Part shown: in pieces, positions 6,344 through 13,108 of the stretch
Numbering within the stretch: position 1 is the first letter of the stretch
How the letters are laid out: each line of letters opens with the position of its first letter
DNA from: Acidobacteriota bacterium
GTDB taxonomy: Bacteria; Acidobacteriota; Terriglobia; UBA7540
Reading direction: 5' to 3'
Assembly: GCA_021827245.1 (NCBI GenBank)
Contig: JAKAWN010000174.1
Span: 1-13,108 of the forward strand
DNA: 13,108 bases
Program-made: the position numbers and the translations under genes
The notes under the pieces: model-generated
The model's database searches: none
Seen by the model: the letters and a program-made list of their open reading frames with translations, nothing else
Told to the model about the DNA's origin: nothing

Positions 6344-6790
6344 CTATGCGTCGGCTGCCTTTTCAAGCAAAGCAAGAGGGATTTCGGCGGTGAATACGTA
6401 GGAGCTCGCGTGTTTTGGGATGGCGACAAAGGCGATGCCGGCCGGGCGCACCACTATTTGCGAACATTCGACGCATGCCCGGAAAGAATCCGGAATCGAA
6501 AACTCGGCGGGCGCCTGCATCCAATCACCAGCGACGGCAGGAAGGCGGTCGAGCATCTGAGCCAAAGCGTCCGCGTCCTTCTCCTGTTCGGCAACCCAGG
6601 GGCTGAAATAGTCCGCATGGGCATCCCAGAAATAGGATTCAACCAGGCTCTCGTCCAACTGCTTCTGTTCCTTCAACATAGCGATCCGCCGCATCGCTAA
6701 CCCTGCCAGCTTCGACGTTAGGTTGACCGTCGCGTAGTCGCAGCCAAACGCATCATCGCTGCCGGTAACCAAGGAAATCAGCTTCATCAT
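6344..6790 (-). CDS. Unknown protein (148 aa), first gene of minus-strand run
   Basis: Not recognised. The product starts MMKLISLVTGSDDAFG, followed by a helical stretch with LTSKLAGLAMRRIAMLKEQ, an acidic and aromatic middle (SYFWDAHADYFSPW), and a C-terminal part with a C-x-x-C pair (ACVEC). The start at 6790 (or the next codon at 6787) is chosen because GGAGGG lies at 6800-6795; the ATG at 6814 lacks this. It is followed after 110 bp by the methyltransferase gene on the same strand and is transcribed away from the J-like gene across a 98-bp intergenic region. Confidence 0.7.
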   Translation of the reverse strand: MMKLISLVTGSDDAFGCDYATVNLTSKLAGLAMRRIAMLKEQKQLDESLVESYFWDAHADYFSPWVAEQEKDADALAQMLDRLPAVAGDWMQAPAEFSIPDSFRACVECSQIVVRPAGIAFVAIPKHASSYVFTAEIPLALLEKAADA

Positions 6791-6852
6791 CCATCCCTCC
6801 GCAACGCCGAACACTGCCGCAAATGCCTCTCAAAGCCTTTGCCGCGCAAAAT

Positions 6853-6880
6853 TTGACAGCCATCGGCATCGTGCTACGCT
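6853..6880 (+). promoter_or_regulatory. Candidate promoter of the J-like gene
   Basis: A perfect -35 TTGACA at 6853-6858 is followed by a 16-bp spacer and TACGCT at 6875-6880. The predicted transcript would start within a few bases of the ATG at 6889, so the message may be leaderless, which fits the lack of a Shine-Dalgarno there. Confidence 0.4.
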
Positions 6881-6888
6881 CTGGATAA

Positions 6889-8433
6889 ATGCCAGCAAGC
6901 GCCCAGCCCGTCTCAATCGAAACCATCCATCGTGGGTGTATCACCCAGGTCCGGTCGGCCAATAGCGGTGCCGCCGAGTGCATCCTGAAACAAGGCGCGC
7001 CCGTGTTTGTTCCTGCTTTCCTCGCCACGTATCTCGGTTCCGGCGATGAAATCGAAATTTCGTTCGTGCCGGACCAAGCCGGCGTCGAAATCCACATTCG
7101 CAAGAACGCTTCCTGGCGACGGCTCCGGGAACTGTATCAAGCCCAGATTGGCTGTGTCGCTCAACCTAAAGAGGACAAGCGTGGGGACCTGTTTGTTGCC
7201 GCGGAGGTAGCCGGCAGCCGCCTGGGAATCCGATCCATTTATCTTCCGTGCCGCGTTGTGCGCGATTATTTCTACGTTGCCGACCGGCAGCGGGAGTGGG
7301 ACAAGCAGCCAACGCTCTACGAGGTGGTTCGGGCTCCTCACCATGCGGGGCCGGCAGAACTGCGGCTGGCGTTCAAAATCCGTCAGATCGAGCTTCAGAA
7401 GGAACGAGCGCCGAAAAGTGCTTGTAGAGCGCTCGAACGCGCCTACAACATCCTGGCGCAGGCGGAGTCGAGAGCGTGCTACGACACCCTTCTGACGGAC
7501 GCGGATTCTCCGGTTTTATTTCCTTACGGCGGCTTCGGGTTAATACTCGTGAGCGGCGACCAATCGCGGGATGGGCAAACTTTGTTTGCCACGCGACTGC
7601 TGGCCTTTCGCCCCGAAATGTGCGAGAGACGGGTTCACGCTCCACTGCGGAAGTTCGAGTTCTACAATCAGAGCGCGGTCTATCACGACGCTCGGCGAAG
7701 GCTCGAGGTCATTGTGGATCAGTGCGCCATGCCGGTCGTCTGGGACCAGACCTGGAACCAGTGGAAACATCTGCTGGCAGCGAAGGTGCAGATCGACGCA
7801 ACGTTTGTACGTGCCGGCAAATACCTCATCAAGGCTGGCGAGTGGCACGCAGTCGAGTGGGAAAGCGCCCTGCCGAGCCGGCTGAACATCAAGCTGCCCG
7901 CTAACCTGCAAGAAGAGTTGGAGGCAGCCCGCAAGACGTATCATCGGTTCGGCCAATATTCCGAGGCGTTGGACCGCATTCGGGCGCGGATCGGGCGGGA
8001 GCCGGTTGAGAAGCGCGAGCTGGACCGACTGTTAGGGCAACTCGGGGTGCCCGGAGACTTTGACGTGTCTCGACTGACTTGGCAACCGGACTACGACCCG
8101 TTCTTCTACCAGCAGCTTGCCAAATGTGCGCGCAGGCTGTACCTCTTCCGTGGCGAATTTATATTTGAGGTCGCTAACGGTGTTGTAGTGGAGACCCCGC
8201 AGTTGGGTCACGCAACCTATCTGTTCGGCAAGCCGCGCAGCATGGAAGTCTTTCTCAGCCTTTACACGAGAGTCAGCAAGGAAGACATTCGTGGCAATCG
8301 GGAAAGCGTCGCGGCGCGGCTAGGGTTTCTTGGAAGGATCGTTCATGGCGTCAATCCCCAAGCCTGGGCTAAAGAGCTTCGTGCACATCTTGGTGAACCA
8401 CTGGATCACGGCACCTCAAAGCCGGAATGTTAA
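6889..8433 (+). CDS. Protein with degenerate J-domain-like segment (514 aa)
   Basis: A 514-aa soluble protein. Residues 141-201 follow the DnaJ J-domain pattern: PTLYEVVRAP (LYEVLGV-like), helix II with AELRLAFKIRQIELQ, then RALERAYNILAQAESRACYDTLL (the family's AYEVLSDPEKRAxYD end). The HPD tripeptide needed to stimulate Hsp70 is absent; KERAP stands in the loop. The regions before and after are not recognised. The C-terminus (about 435-500: GHATYLFGKP, then SMEVFLSLYTRVSKEDIRGN, then RLGFLGRIVHGV) is rich in conserved-looking motifs. The start has no ribosome site but a good promoter just upstream. The gene is divergent from the methyltransferase run and convergent with the recombinase 67 bp downstream. 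I infer a structural or adaptor role in the element, not chaperone activity. Confidence 0.75.
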   Translation: MPASAQPVSIETIHRGCITQVRSANSGAAECILKQGAPVFVPAFLATYLGSGDEIEISFVPDQAGVEIHIRKNASWRRLRELYQAQIGCVAQPKEDKRGDLFVAAEVAGSRLGIRSIYLPCRVVRDYFYVADRQREWDKQPTLYEVVRAPHHAGPAELRLAFKIRQIELQKERAPKSACRALERAYNILAQAESRACYDTLLTDADSPVLFPYGGFGLILVSGDQSRDGQTLFATRLLAFRPEMCERRVHAPLRKFEFYNQSAVYHDARRRLEVIVDQCAMPVVWDQTWNQWKHLLAAKVQIDATFVRAGKYLIKAGEWHAVEWESALPSRLNIKLPANLQEELEAARKTYHRFGQYSEALDRIRARIGREPVEKRELDRLLGQLGVPGDFDVSRLTWQPDYDPFFYQQLAKCARRLYLFRGEFIFEVANGVVVETPQLGHATYLFGKPRSMEVFLSLYTRVSKEDIRGNRESVAARLGFLGRIVHGVNPQAWAKELRAHLGEPLDHGTSKPEC

Positions 8434-8500
8434 ACTCCACCCGGCGGACTCTACCCGGAGCGGTATTTTCACCCCCTGTTGTTAATTCATTTAACCGACG

Positions 8501-9601
8501 TCACGCGGTTTCAGGTTCCGCTGGAGAGGACGAGACATCATTTTTGTTCAGGATTGTGCCCAAAGCCTGCTGGTGCGAACCGCTGAGGTGGATTTCGAGG
8601 CGACGGGCCGCATCGTGCAGGTCACGTTCGGCAACGATGTTGTAGCGATCGAACACGGCACGAGTCTTGTGCCCCGAGATCGCCATCGCAACGCGCTCCG
8701 GAATCCCTGCCCGTATCATATTCCTTACAGCCGTGCGCCGCAGGTCGTGGAACAACTTTCCGGTTGGACCAGCACGCTTGCAGGCCGATCGCCAAGCCAC
8801 ATGGAAGCTGCCGATCCGCTTTCCGCCCCTCGAGAATACGTAATCGCACTCCGGGAAATTCTCGTCCCGAATGATCTTTCTTGCTCTCAGGGTTTCGAGT
8901 AACTCCCCAGTAAGTGGAATCGGTCGAGGCTGACCGGTCTTCGTGGTTCCTGGTTCGAGATTCGCTGTGCGAGCCTTCAGATCAATTTGGTGCCACCTGA
9001 GCCCCAGGATTTCGCCCTCGCGCGCGCCTGTGTAATAACCGAATGAGAGCACTGGCTTAAGGTATTCGGGTAACTCGCGGCGGAGAGCCGGATACTCTCC
9101 GTGCTCAAAAAATCCTTTGCGAACGTTGTTCTCCTTCAGCATAGGGATGTAGGGAACGCGGGCGACTTTGGGTGGCGTCATTTCGCCCGCCAGGTTGAAC
9201 ATGCGCTTAAGCGCTCCCAGTTCGCGGTTGACGCTCGCGTTGCTTGCTCCCTCCTCTAGCCGCGCGACTGTGTAGGCGCGAATTCGGTCGGTTGTGATAT
9301 CAACCGCCCGCAAGCCCCCGAAGAAAGGCGTCAGGTGCCGCGCAATTCGCCGCTTTGCCCAAACCAAGGACTTCCTGTTATTGGCTCGGTACTCGTTTAA
9401 GAAATCTCCGGCCAACTCCTCGAAGCGTACCCGTTCGGTTTTCGGGCCCAAGAATTCACCTTTGCCTATTTCTCCATCGCGCTTTTGGAGCAGACGCTTG
9501 GCATCGGAAATCTTCTTGGACCTGCTGCTTTCTCGGAATGCTTTGCCATTCCGGTAGTACTTAATCCACCAGATACGACCTCTTCTGTAAAGCGATCCCA
9601 T
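8501..9601 (-). CDS. Tyrosine recombinase / phage-type integrase (366 aa)
   Basis: A site-specific recombinase that would cut and rejoin attachment sites through a covalent phosphotyrosine. The N-terminal part (1-50, GSLYRRGRIWWIKYYRNGK) is an Arm-binding-like domain. A SAM-like core-binding domain spans about 56-150. The catalytic domain follows, with Arg194 (TGAREGEILGLRW), Lys221 (TTKTGQPRPIPL), His285 and Arg288 (HDLRRTAVRNM), His311 (ISGHKT) and the nucleophile Tyr320 (FDRYNI). All key residues are present and the length is usual, so it should be active. AAGGG precedes the ATG by about six bases. It lies between the island genes and the cas operon, as expected for a recombinase at the end of an integrative element, but no attachment repeat was identified. 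Confidence 0.95.
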   Translation of the reverse strand: MGSLYRRGRIWWIKYYRNGKAFRESSRSKKISDAKRLLQKRDGEIGKGEFLGPKTERVRFEELAGDFLNEYRANNRKSLVWAKRRIARHLTPFFGGLRAVDITTDRIRAYTVARLEEGASNASVNRELGALKRMFNLAGEMTPPKVARVPYIPMLKENNVRKGFFEHGEYPALRRELPEYLKPVLSFGYYTGAREGEILGLRWHQIDLKARTANLEPGTTKTGQPRPIPLTGELLETLRARKIIRDENFPECDYVFSRGGKRIGSFHVAWRSACKRAGPTGKLFHDLRRTAVRNMIRAGIPERVAMAISGHKTRAVFDRYNIVAERDLHDAARRLEIHLSGSHQQALGTILNKNDVSSSPAEPETA

Positions 9602-9858
9602 CGTTTACCCTTCACAAAAAGTGGAAGACCAACTCGCCGTCGAGCACTGTGGGATTGGCGTGCCCCCTTGTGACCTCAATGCCGCCCATACGAGGCGAGG
9701 CCGGGGCATCCATGGAGCAGTGTTCGCGACCAAATACTGCAGAGTGTGTTTGCCTGGCGAACCTTCAGTGCGAGGGGCTGTTTGACTTTTAACAATTCAT
9801 AAAGGAGGCATGGCGACATTTGATGTAGAATGAGGGCCAGTTTCTTCGAGAGTTGCTT
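9602..9858. other. Intergenic region between recombinase and cas6
   Basis: About 257 bp separate the divergent recombinase and cas6 genes. It should hold both promoters and possibly an attachment site. I see no tRNA gene, CRISPR repeat or clear terminator. A strong AAAGGAGG lies at 9801-9808, but only one base before an ATG that opens a 7-codon frame (MATFDVE) and about 50 bases before the cas6 start, so its role is unclear. Confidence 0.45.
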
Positions 9859-10911
9859 ATGCGTGACGCCCAGGCAGGGAACACTCTGCGCATCGGCCTG
9901 TTCCGATTCACGATTGCCCCCGTGCAGCCGTTGGAGGTGCCAGCTGTTAATAAAGGCAATATGCTTCGCGGCGGGTTCGGCCACGCCTTTCGGCGCTTGT
10001 GTTGCATCCCTCAATGCAGAGATACTAAATCCTGCTCGCTAGCGGTATCGTGCCCTTACAAGATTCTCTTTGAACCCTCGCCGCCGCCCGGCGCGGACCG
10101 GCTTTCGAAGAATCAAGACATTCCCCGTCCATTTGTTTTCCGGGCACCGCAGACCCGCCAGACTCGATTTGAGAAAGGCGAGCGGTTCGAGTTTGGCCTG
10201 GTGCTGATCGGCCGCGCGTTCGATTTTCTTCCTTACTTCGTACTGTCGTTCCGGGAACTCGCCGGAGAAGGGGTCGGTTTGAATCGGGGTAAATGCACTT
10301 TGGAAAAAGTTGAGCAGATCGGGGTGCCTTCGAATGGTGCCGGCCCTAATGATACCCTTGCACAGGCGGACCGCAGTGCCCGCCCAGATACCAAGTTGGT
10401 TTACAGCATCGAAGACCAGATTTTCCGAGCGACCGGGAGTAACTGTACAGACCAGTGGATCAAGACGCGTCTTCTGGAGTTTTCTGGCGCAAACGGCAAC
10501 GCCTCTGTACAGCGCCTGACCATCCGGTTCCTGACCCCGACATTTCTGCGCGCCGAAGGCGAAGTAGTTCGCCGCCCGGAGTTCCATCACCTATTCAAGC
10601 GCTTGCGCGACCGGATCAACGCGCTCGGCACTTTCTTTGGCGACGGTTCTCTTGACGTCGATTTTCGGGGGCTTGGCGAGCGCGCTGAGAAAGTCCGAAC
10701 TGTCGCAGCTCAAACCGAATGGGTAGAGCGGTTTCGCACGTCGTCGAAAACGCGGCAACGCCACGGGCTTTCCGGCTTCGTCGGCGAAGCTACCTACGAG
10801 GGAGACTTAGCTGAGTTTTTGCCTTGGCTGACGTTGGGCGAACTTGTTCACGTCGGTAAACACACGGCTTGGGGAAACGGATGGATCCAAGTACCGAGTT
10901 TCCAACAGTGA
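9859..10911 (+). CDS. cas6: CRISPR pre-crRNA processing endoribonuclease Cas6 (350 aa)
   Basis: A RAMP-superfamily nuclease expected to cleave the CRISPR transcript within repeats to give guide RNAs. The N-terminal part has LRIGLFRFTI followed by GNMLRGGFGHAFRRLCC (about 33-49), then a Cys pair and CPYKILFE (65-72), the usual opening of this Cas6 group. The C-terminal domain has VQRLTIRFLTPTFLR, then GLSGFVGEATYEG, and ends with the glycine-rich RNA-binding loop HVGKHTAWGNGWIQV (about 331-345). A catalytic His cannot be fixed by eye. The ATG at 9859 is preferred, with weak GAGAG at 9848-9852; a TTG at 9853 is possible and an in-frame TAG at 9826 sets the limit. The gene ends 4 bp before cas3, showing one operon. 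Most subtype I-G loci carry a Cas5-Cas6 fusion, so a separate Cas6 is notable. Confidence 0.88.
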   Translation: MRDAQAGNTLRIGLFRFTIAPVQPLEVPAVNKGNMLRGGFGHAFRRLCCIPQCRDTKSCSLAVSCPYKILFEPSPPPGADRLSKNQDIPRPFVFRAPQTRQTRFEKGERFEFGLVLIGRAFDFLPYFVLSFRELAGEGVGLNRGKCTLEKVEQIGVPSNGAGPNDTLAQADRSARPDTKLVYSIEDQIFRATGSNCTDQWIKTRLLEFSGANGNASVQRLTIRFLTPTFLRAEGEVVRRPEFHHLFKRLRDRINALGTFFGDGSLDVDFRGLGERAEKVRTVAAQTEWVERFRTSSKTRQRHGLSGFVGEATYEGDLAEFLPWLTLGELVHVGKHTAWGNGWIQVPSFQQ

Positions 10912-10915
10912 GACA

Positions 10916-13108
10916 ATGGGTACCTTTGACGAACAACGCTACCGCCAGTTCTTTCGAAAGGCTACTGAGCACGAGCCTTTCGACTACCAAGCCGAGATCG
11001 CTCAGACACTCTTCAGCGGCAGGAACGTCATCCTGCGCGCGCCGACCGGCGCTGGCAAGACGTGGTCAGTCATCGTCCCATACCTATTCTCCGGCTGGGA
11101 GCCCGGTCCCAGTCGCCTCATATACGCGCTACCACTTCGCACGCTGGCGCAGGGCGTATTCCACGAGGCACAGCAGGCGGCAGTTCGTCTTGGGCACTGT
11201 GTCCATGGTCAATCAGACAAGAATGGGCGAGAGATCGTTTCTCCTTACGTAACATTGCAGACTGGAGAACAACCGGACGACCCCTTTTTCGATCGCGGAA
11301 GAATAATCATCACGACTTACGACCAAGTGTTGAGTGGCCTTCTAAACGGCCCCTACGGCCTCTCAGATCGCCTGCACAATATCAATGCAGCGGCCATAGC
11401 AGGTGCACTGGTTGTTTTCGATGAATTTCACCTCATGGAGCCGAGTAAGGCTTTCTTGACTGGAGTTGCCGGACTTTTCCTATTCCGCAAGCTTTGCCAG
11501 TCAGTATGGATGACGGCGACAGCCACCCAACCGTTGTATACCATAATTCGACAGGCACTCGATGCCGAACCGATTCCAACGAATGAGCGAGAAGAGGAAG
11601 CGTTGCTCATTAGCCTCCCGAGTGTAACTGAGGTATCACGCGAGCTTCGCATGGAGGACCGTCAACTTACGGCCGCTGAAGTTTTTCGTGTGCACCAACG
11701 AAGATCTATCGTTCTTTTGAACAGCGTGGGTCGGGCGCAGGCGATGTACGGGGCTTTGAAACAGAAACTTGCAACAAATAACCGGCGCACCACCTTGATC
11801 CTTCTACACTCACGGTTCTTCAAACAAGACCGCGCGACAAAGGAACAAGAACTCCGTCGTCTGTTAGCAAAATCCACCGGCAGCAACGCCATCCTCGTTG
11901 CCACGCAGGTCGTAGAAGCTGGGTTGGATATTTCGTGCGAACACCTCCACACCGAGCTTTGTCCCATGAATTCGTTGGTGCAACGGGCAGGAAGATGCGC
12001 TCGCTTTCCAGGCGAGGAAGGCATCGTCCATGTTTATCCTCTACCCGATGAGCCCCGGGCTTGGTTGCCGTACGGGGATGTCGGCCGAGAGGACGTCACT
12101 CTGACGAAGACGCGTGAAATTCTTGATCGTGAAGGGAGAACAACCCTTAAACCGGATAGGGCGGCCAAATGGGTAGAGGAGGCTCACGGACAGGAGGACT
12201 TGGGCTCTCTTAGGGGTGGCTGGCAGCCTCGTCTCACTGAATGCCTTCGCCGCATTGAGCAAAATGCGATTCTCCGGACTCGTGTGCGAGTGGCTGACCT
12301 CATTCGCGAAGGCTCCGACCAACTCAGGGTCATCATTCGGGGACAGGTCTCCCCCCTGGATCGGCCAGGGCAGTGGGATGGCATCAATCTTTCGCGTTCG
12401 TCCTTGACTCGCCTTCTTCAGAACGGCACCAAAGACGCGGGTTGGTTTTGGGACGCTGACGATGTAGACCCATGGAAGAGGCTACAGACTGAGGAAGATC
12501 TTAAGAAGACCTACATCGTCTGCTTACGACCTGCAATCGCAGCATACGACAGCGAGATTGGCATTCGATTAGGAATCATTGGTTCAGTGGAAAGCCCATG
12601 TCGGGAGGAACCAAAGAGACCTGGGCACTCACCCTTGCATAAGGAGAGTTGGGCGGACCATGCCGTGCGTGTCGCGGAGGAGGCCGAAAGGCGTCTGAAG
12701 AAAGAAGGATGGGGGAAGGGCCTTTTCTTTGTGGGGCTTGGCGAACGCTATGGTCTCGAACCCGATGCATTGCTGGAAGCGGTTCGTGCCTGTGCACTGC
12801 TTCACGACTTGGGGAAGTTGCAGGAAACTTGGCAAGGTTGGGCCGAGGCCGCGCAAAAAGCTAGAAACGAAAGGTACGAGCACGTGGTGCCTTTAGCGCA
12901 CACTGATTTTGACCCGGACAAGCCGGAGGACCGGGAGCGAGAAAGGAGTCTCGCTGTCCGTCGGCCTCCTCACGCCGCAGCCAGTGCTTATTACGGATTG
13001 TCTGTGCTGTCGAGGTTATTGCACGTGACTGCCCACCAAAATCGAAGCTACATCCCCTCTGCGTGTACAGCTGCAATCCTAAGCCACCACGGTGGCTGGC
13101 TGCCCTCG
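10916..13108 (+). CDS. cas3: Cas3 helicase with C-terminal HD nuclease domain, cut by window edge
   Basis: The signature effector of type I CRISPR-Cas, which unwinds and degrades DNA marked by Cascade. 731 codons are visible and the frame is open at the right edge. Helicase motifs: Walker A APTGAGKT with Lys48, DEFH box at 169-172 (VVFDEFHLM), motif III MTATAT at 199-204, and QRAGRCAR from Gln356 (motif VI). The HD nuclease domain comes after the helicase: His582 (WADHAVRVAEEA), His630-Asp631 (LLHDLGK), His686 (RPPHAAAS) and His724-His725 (SHHGGW), the metal-binding set. In most subtypes HD is N-terminal or separate; a C-terminal HD is known from subtype I-G (formerly I-U). The start is 4 bp after cas6, probably translated by coupling. 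Further cas genes and an array are expected beyond the edge. Confidence 0.93.
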   Translation, partial: MGTFDEQRYRQFFRKATEHEPFDYQAEIAQTLFSGRNVILRAPTGAGKTWSVIVPYLFSGWEPGPSRLIYALPLRTLAQGVFHEAQQAAVRLGHCVHGQSDKNGREIVSPYVTLQTGEQPDDPFFDRGRIIITTYDQVLSGLLNGPYGLSDRLHNINAAAIAGALVVFDEFHLMEPSKAFLTGVAGLFLFRKLCQSVWMTATATQPLYTIIRQALDAEPIPTNEREEEALLISLPSVTEVSRELRMEDRQLTAAEVFRVHQRRSIVLLNSVGRAQAMYGALKQKLATNNRRTTLILLHSRFFKQDRATKEQELRRLLAKSTGSNAILVATQVVEAGLDISCEHLHTELCPMNSLVQRAGRCARFPGEEGIVHVYPLPDEPRAWLPYGDVGREDVTLTKTREILDREGRTTLKPDRAAKWVEEAHGQEDLGSLRGGWQPRLTECLRRIEQNAILRTRVRVADLIREGSDQLRVIIRGQVSPLDRPGQWDGINLSRSSLTRLLQNGTKDAGWFWDADDVDPWKRLQTEEDLKKTYIVCLRPAIAAYDSEIGIRLGIIGSVESPCREEPKRPGHSPLHKESWADHAVRVAEEAERRLKKEGWGKGLFFVGLGERYGLEPDALLEAVRACALLHDLGKLQETWQGWAEAAQKARNERYEHVVPLAHTDFDPDKPEDRERERSLAVRRPPHAAASAYYGLSVLSRLLHVTAHQNRSYIPSACTAAILSHHGGWLPS

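Noticed and set aside
9602..9858. CRISPR array or leader next to cas6
   Set aside because: No regularly spaced repeats are visible here or elsewhere in the window.
10039..10590. 183-aa minus-strand frame
   Set aside because: Antisense to cas6, which has clear Cas6 motifs at both ends.

Overview
The window looks like bacterial accessory DNA of moderately high GC, packed with genes on both strands. An intact IS5-type insertion sequence, a tyrosine recombinase, a DNA methyltransferase, a helicase and the start of a CRISPR-cas operon point to an integrated element or defence island, not core chromosome. The style of the transposase and Cas proteins would fit a soil acidobacterium or a similar lineage. 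No ribosomal or housekeeping gene is present, so the taxonomic guess is weak.

Layout: (1) 1-6790 is a long run of minus-strand genes. In transcription order they are a 148-aa unknown, a class I SAM methyltransferase with an NPPY motif, a 191-aa unknown overlapping its end, a 58-codon ORF split by an IS, a kinase-like protein with a degraded catalytic loop, a protein resembling nucleotide modification associated domain 2 (Nmad2), a class III nucleotidyl-cyclase-like protein, and, after a 219-bp gap, the N-terminal 249 residues of a superfamily 2 helicase that runs off the left edge. (2) 3072-4384 is a complete 1313-bp IS with 18-bp inverted repeats and a CTAA duplication. (3) 6889-8433 (+) is a divergently transcribed 514-aa protein with a J-domain-like segment that lacks HPD. 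(4) 8501-9601 (-) is a complete tyrosine recombinase, convergent with the J-like gene. (5) 9859-13108 (+) holds cas6 and a cas3 whose HD nuclease domain lies C-terminal to the helicase; cas3 is cut by the right edge.

The methyltransferase, helicase, J-like protein and recombinase probably form the backbone of an integrative element. The kinase-like, Nmad2-like and cyclase-like genes are closely spaced (40 bp, then 10 bp) and look like one operon. None has a membrane or toxin domain that I can see. They are the best candidate here for an undescribed module, possibly for nucleotide signalling or nucleic-acid modification. The CRISPR part resembles subtype I-G in its Cas3 architecture, but it has a free-standing Cas6. 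No CRISPR array, tRNA or rRNA is visible. No gene-free stretch exceeds 300 bp.
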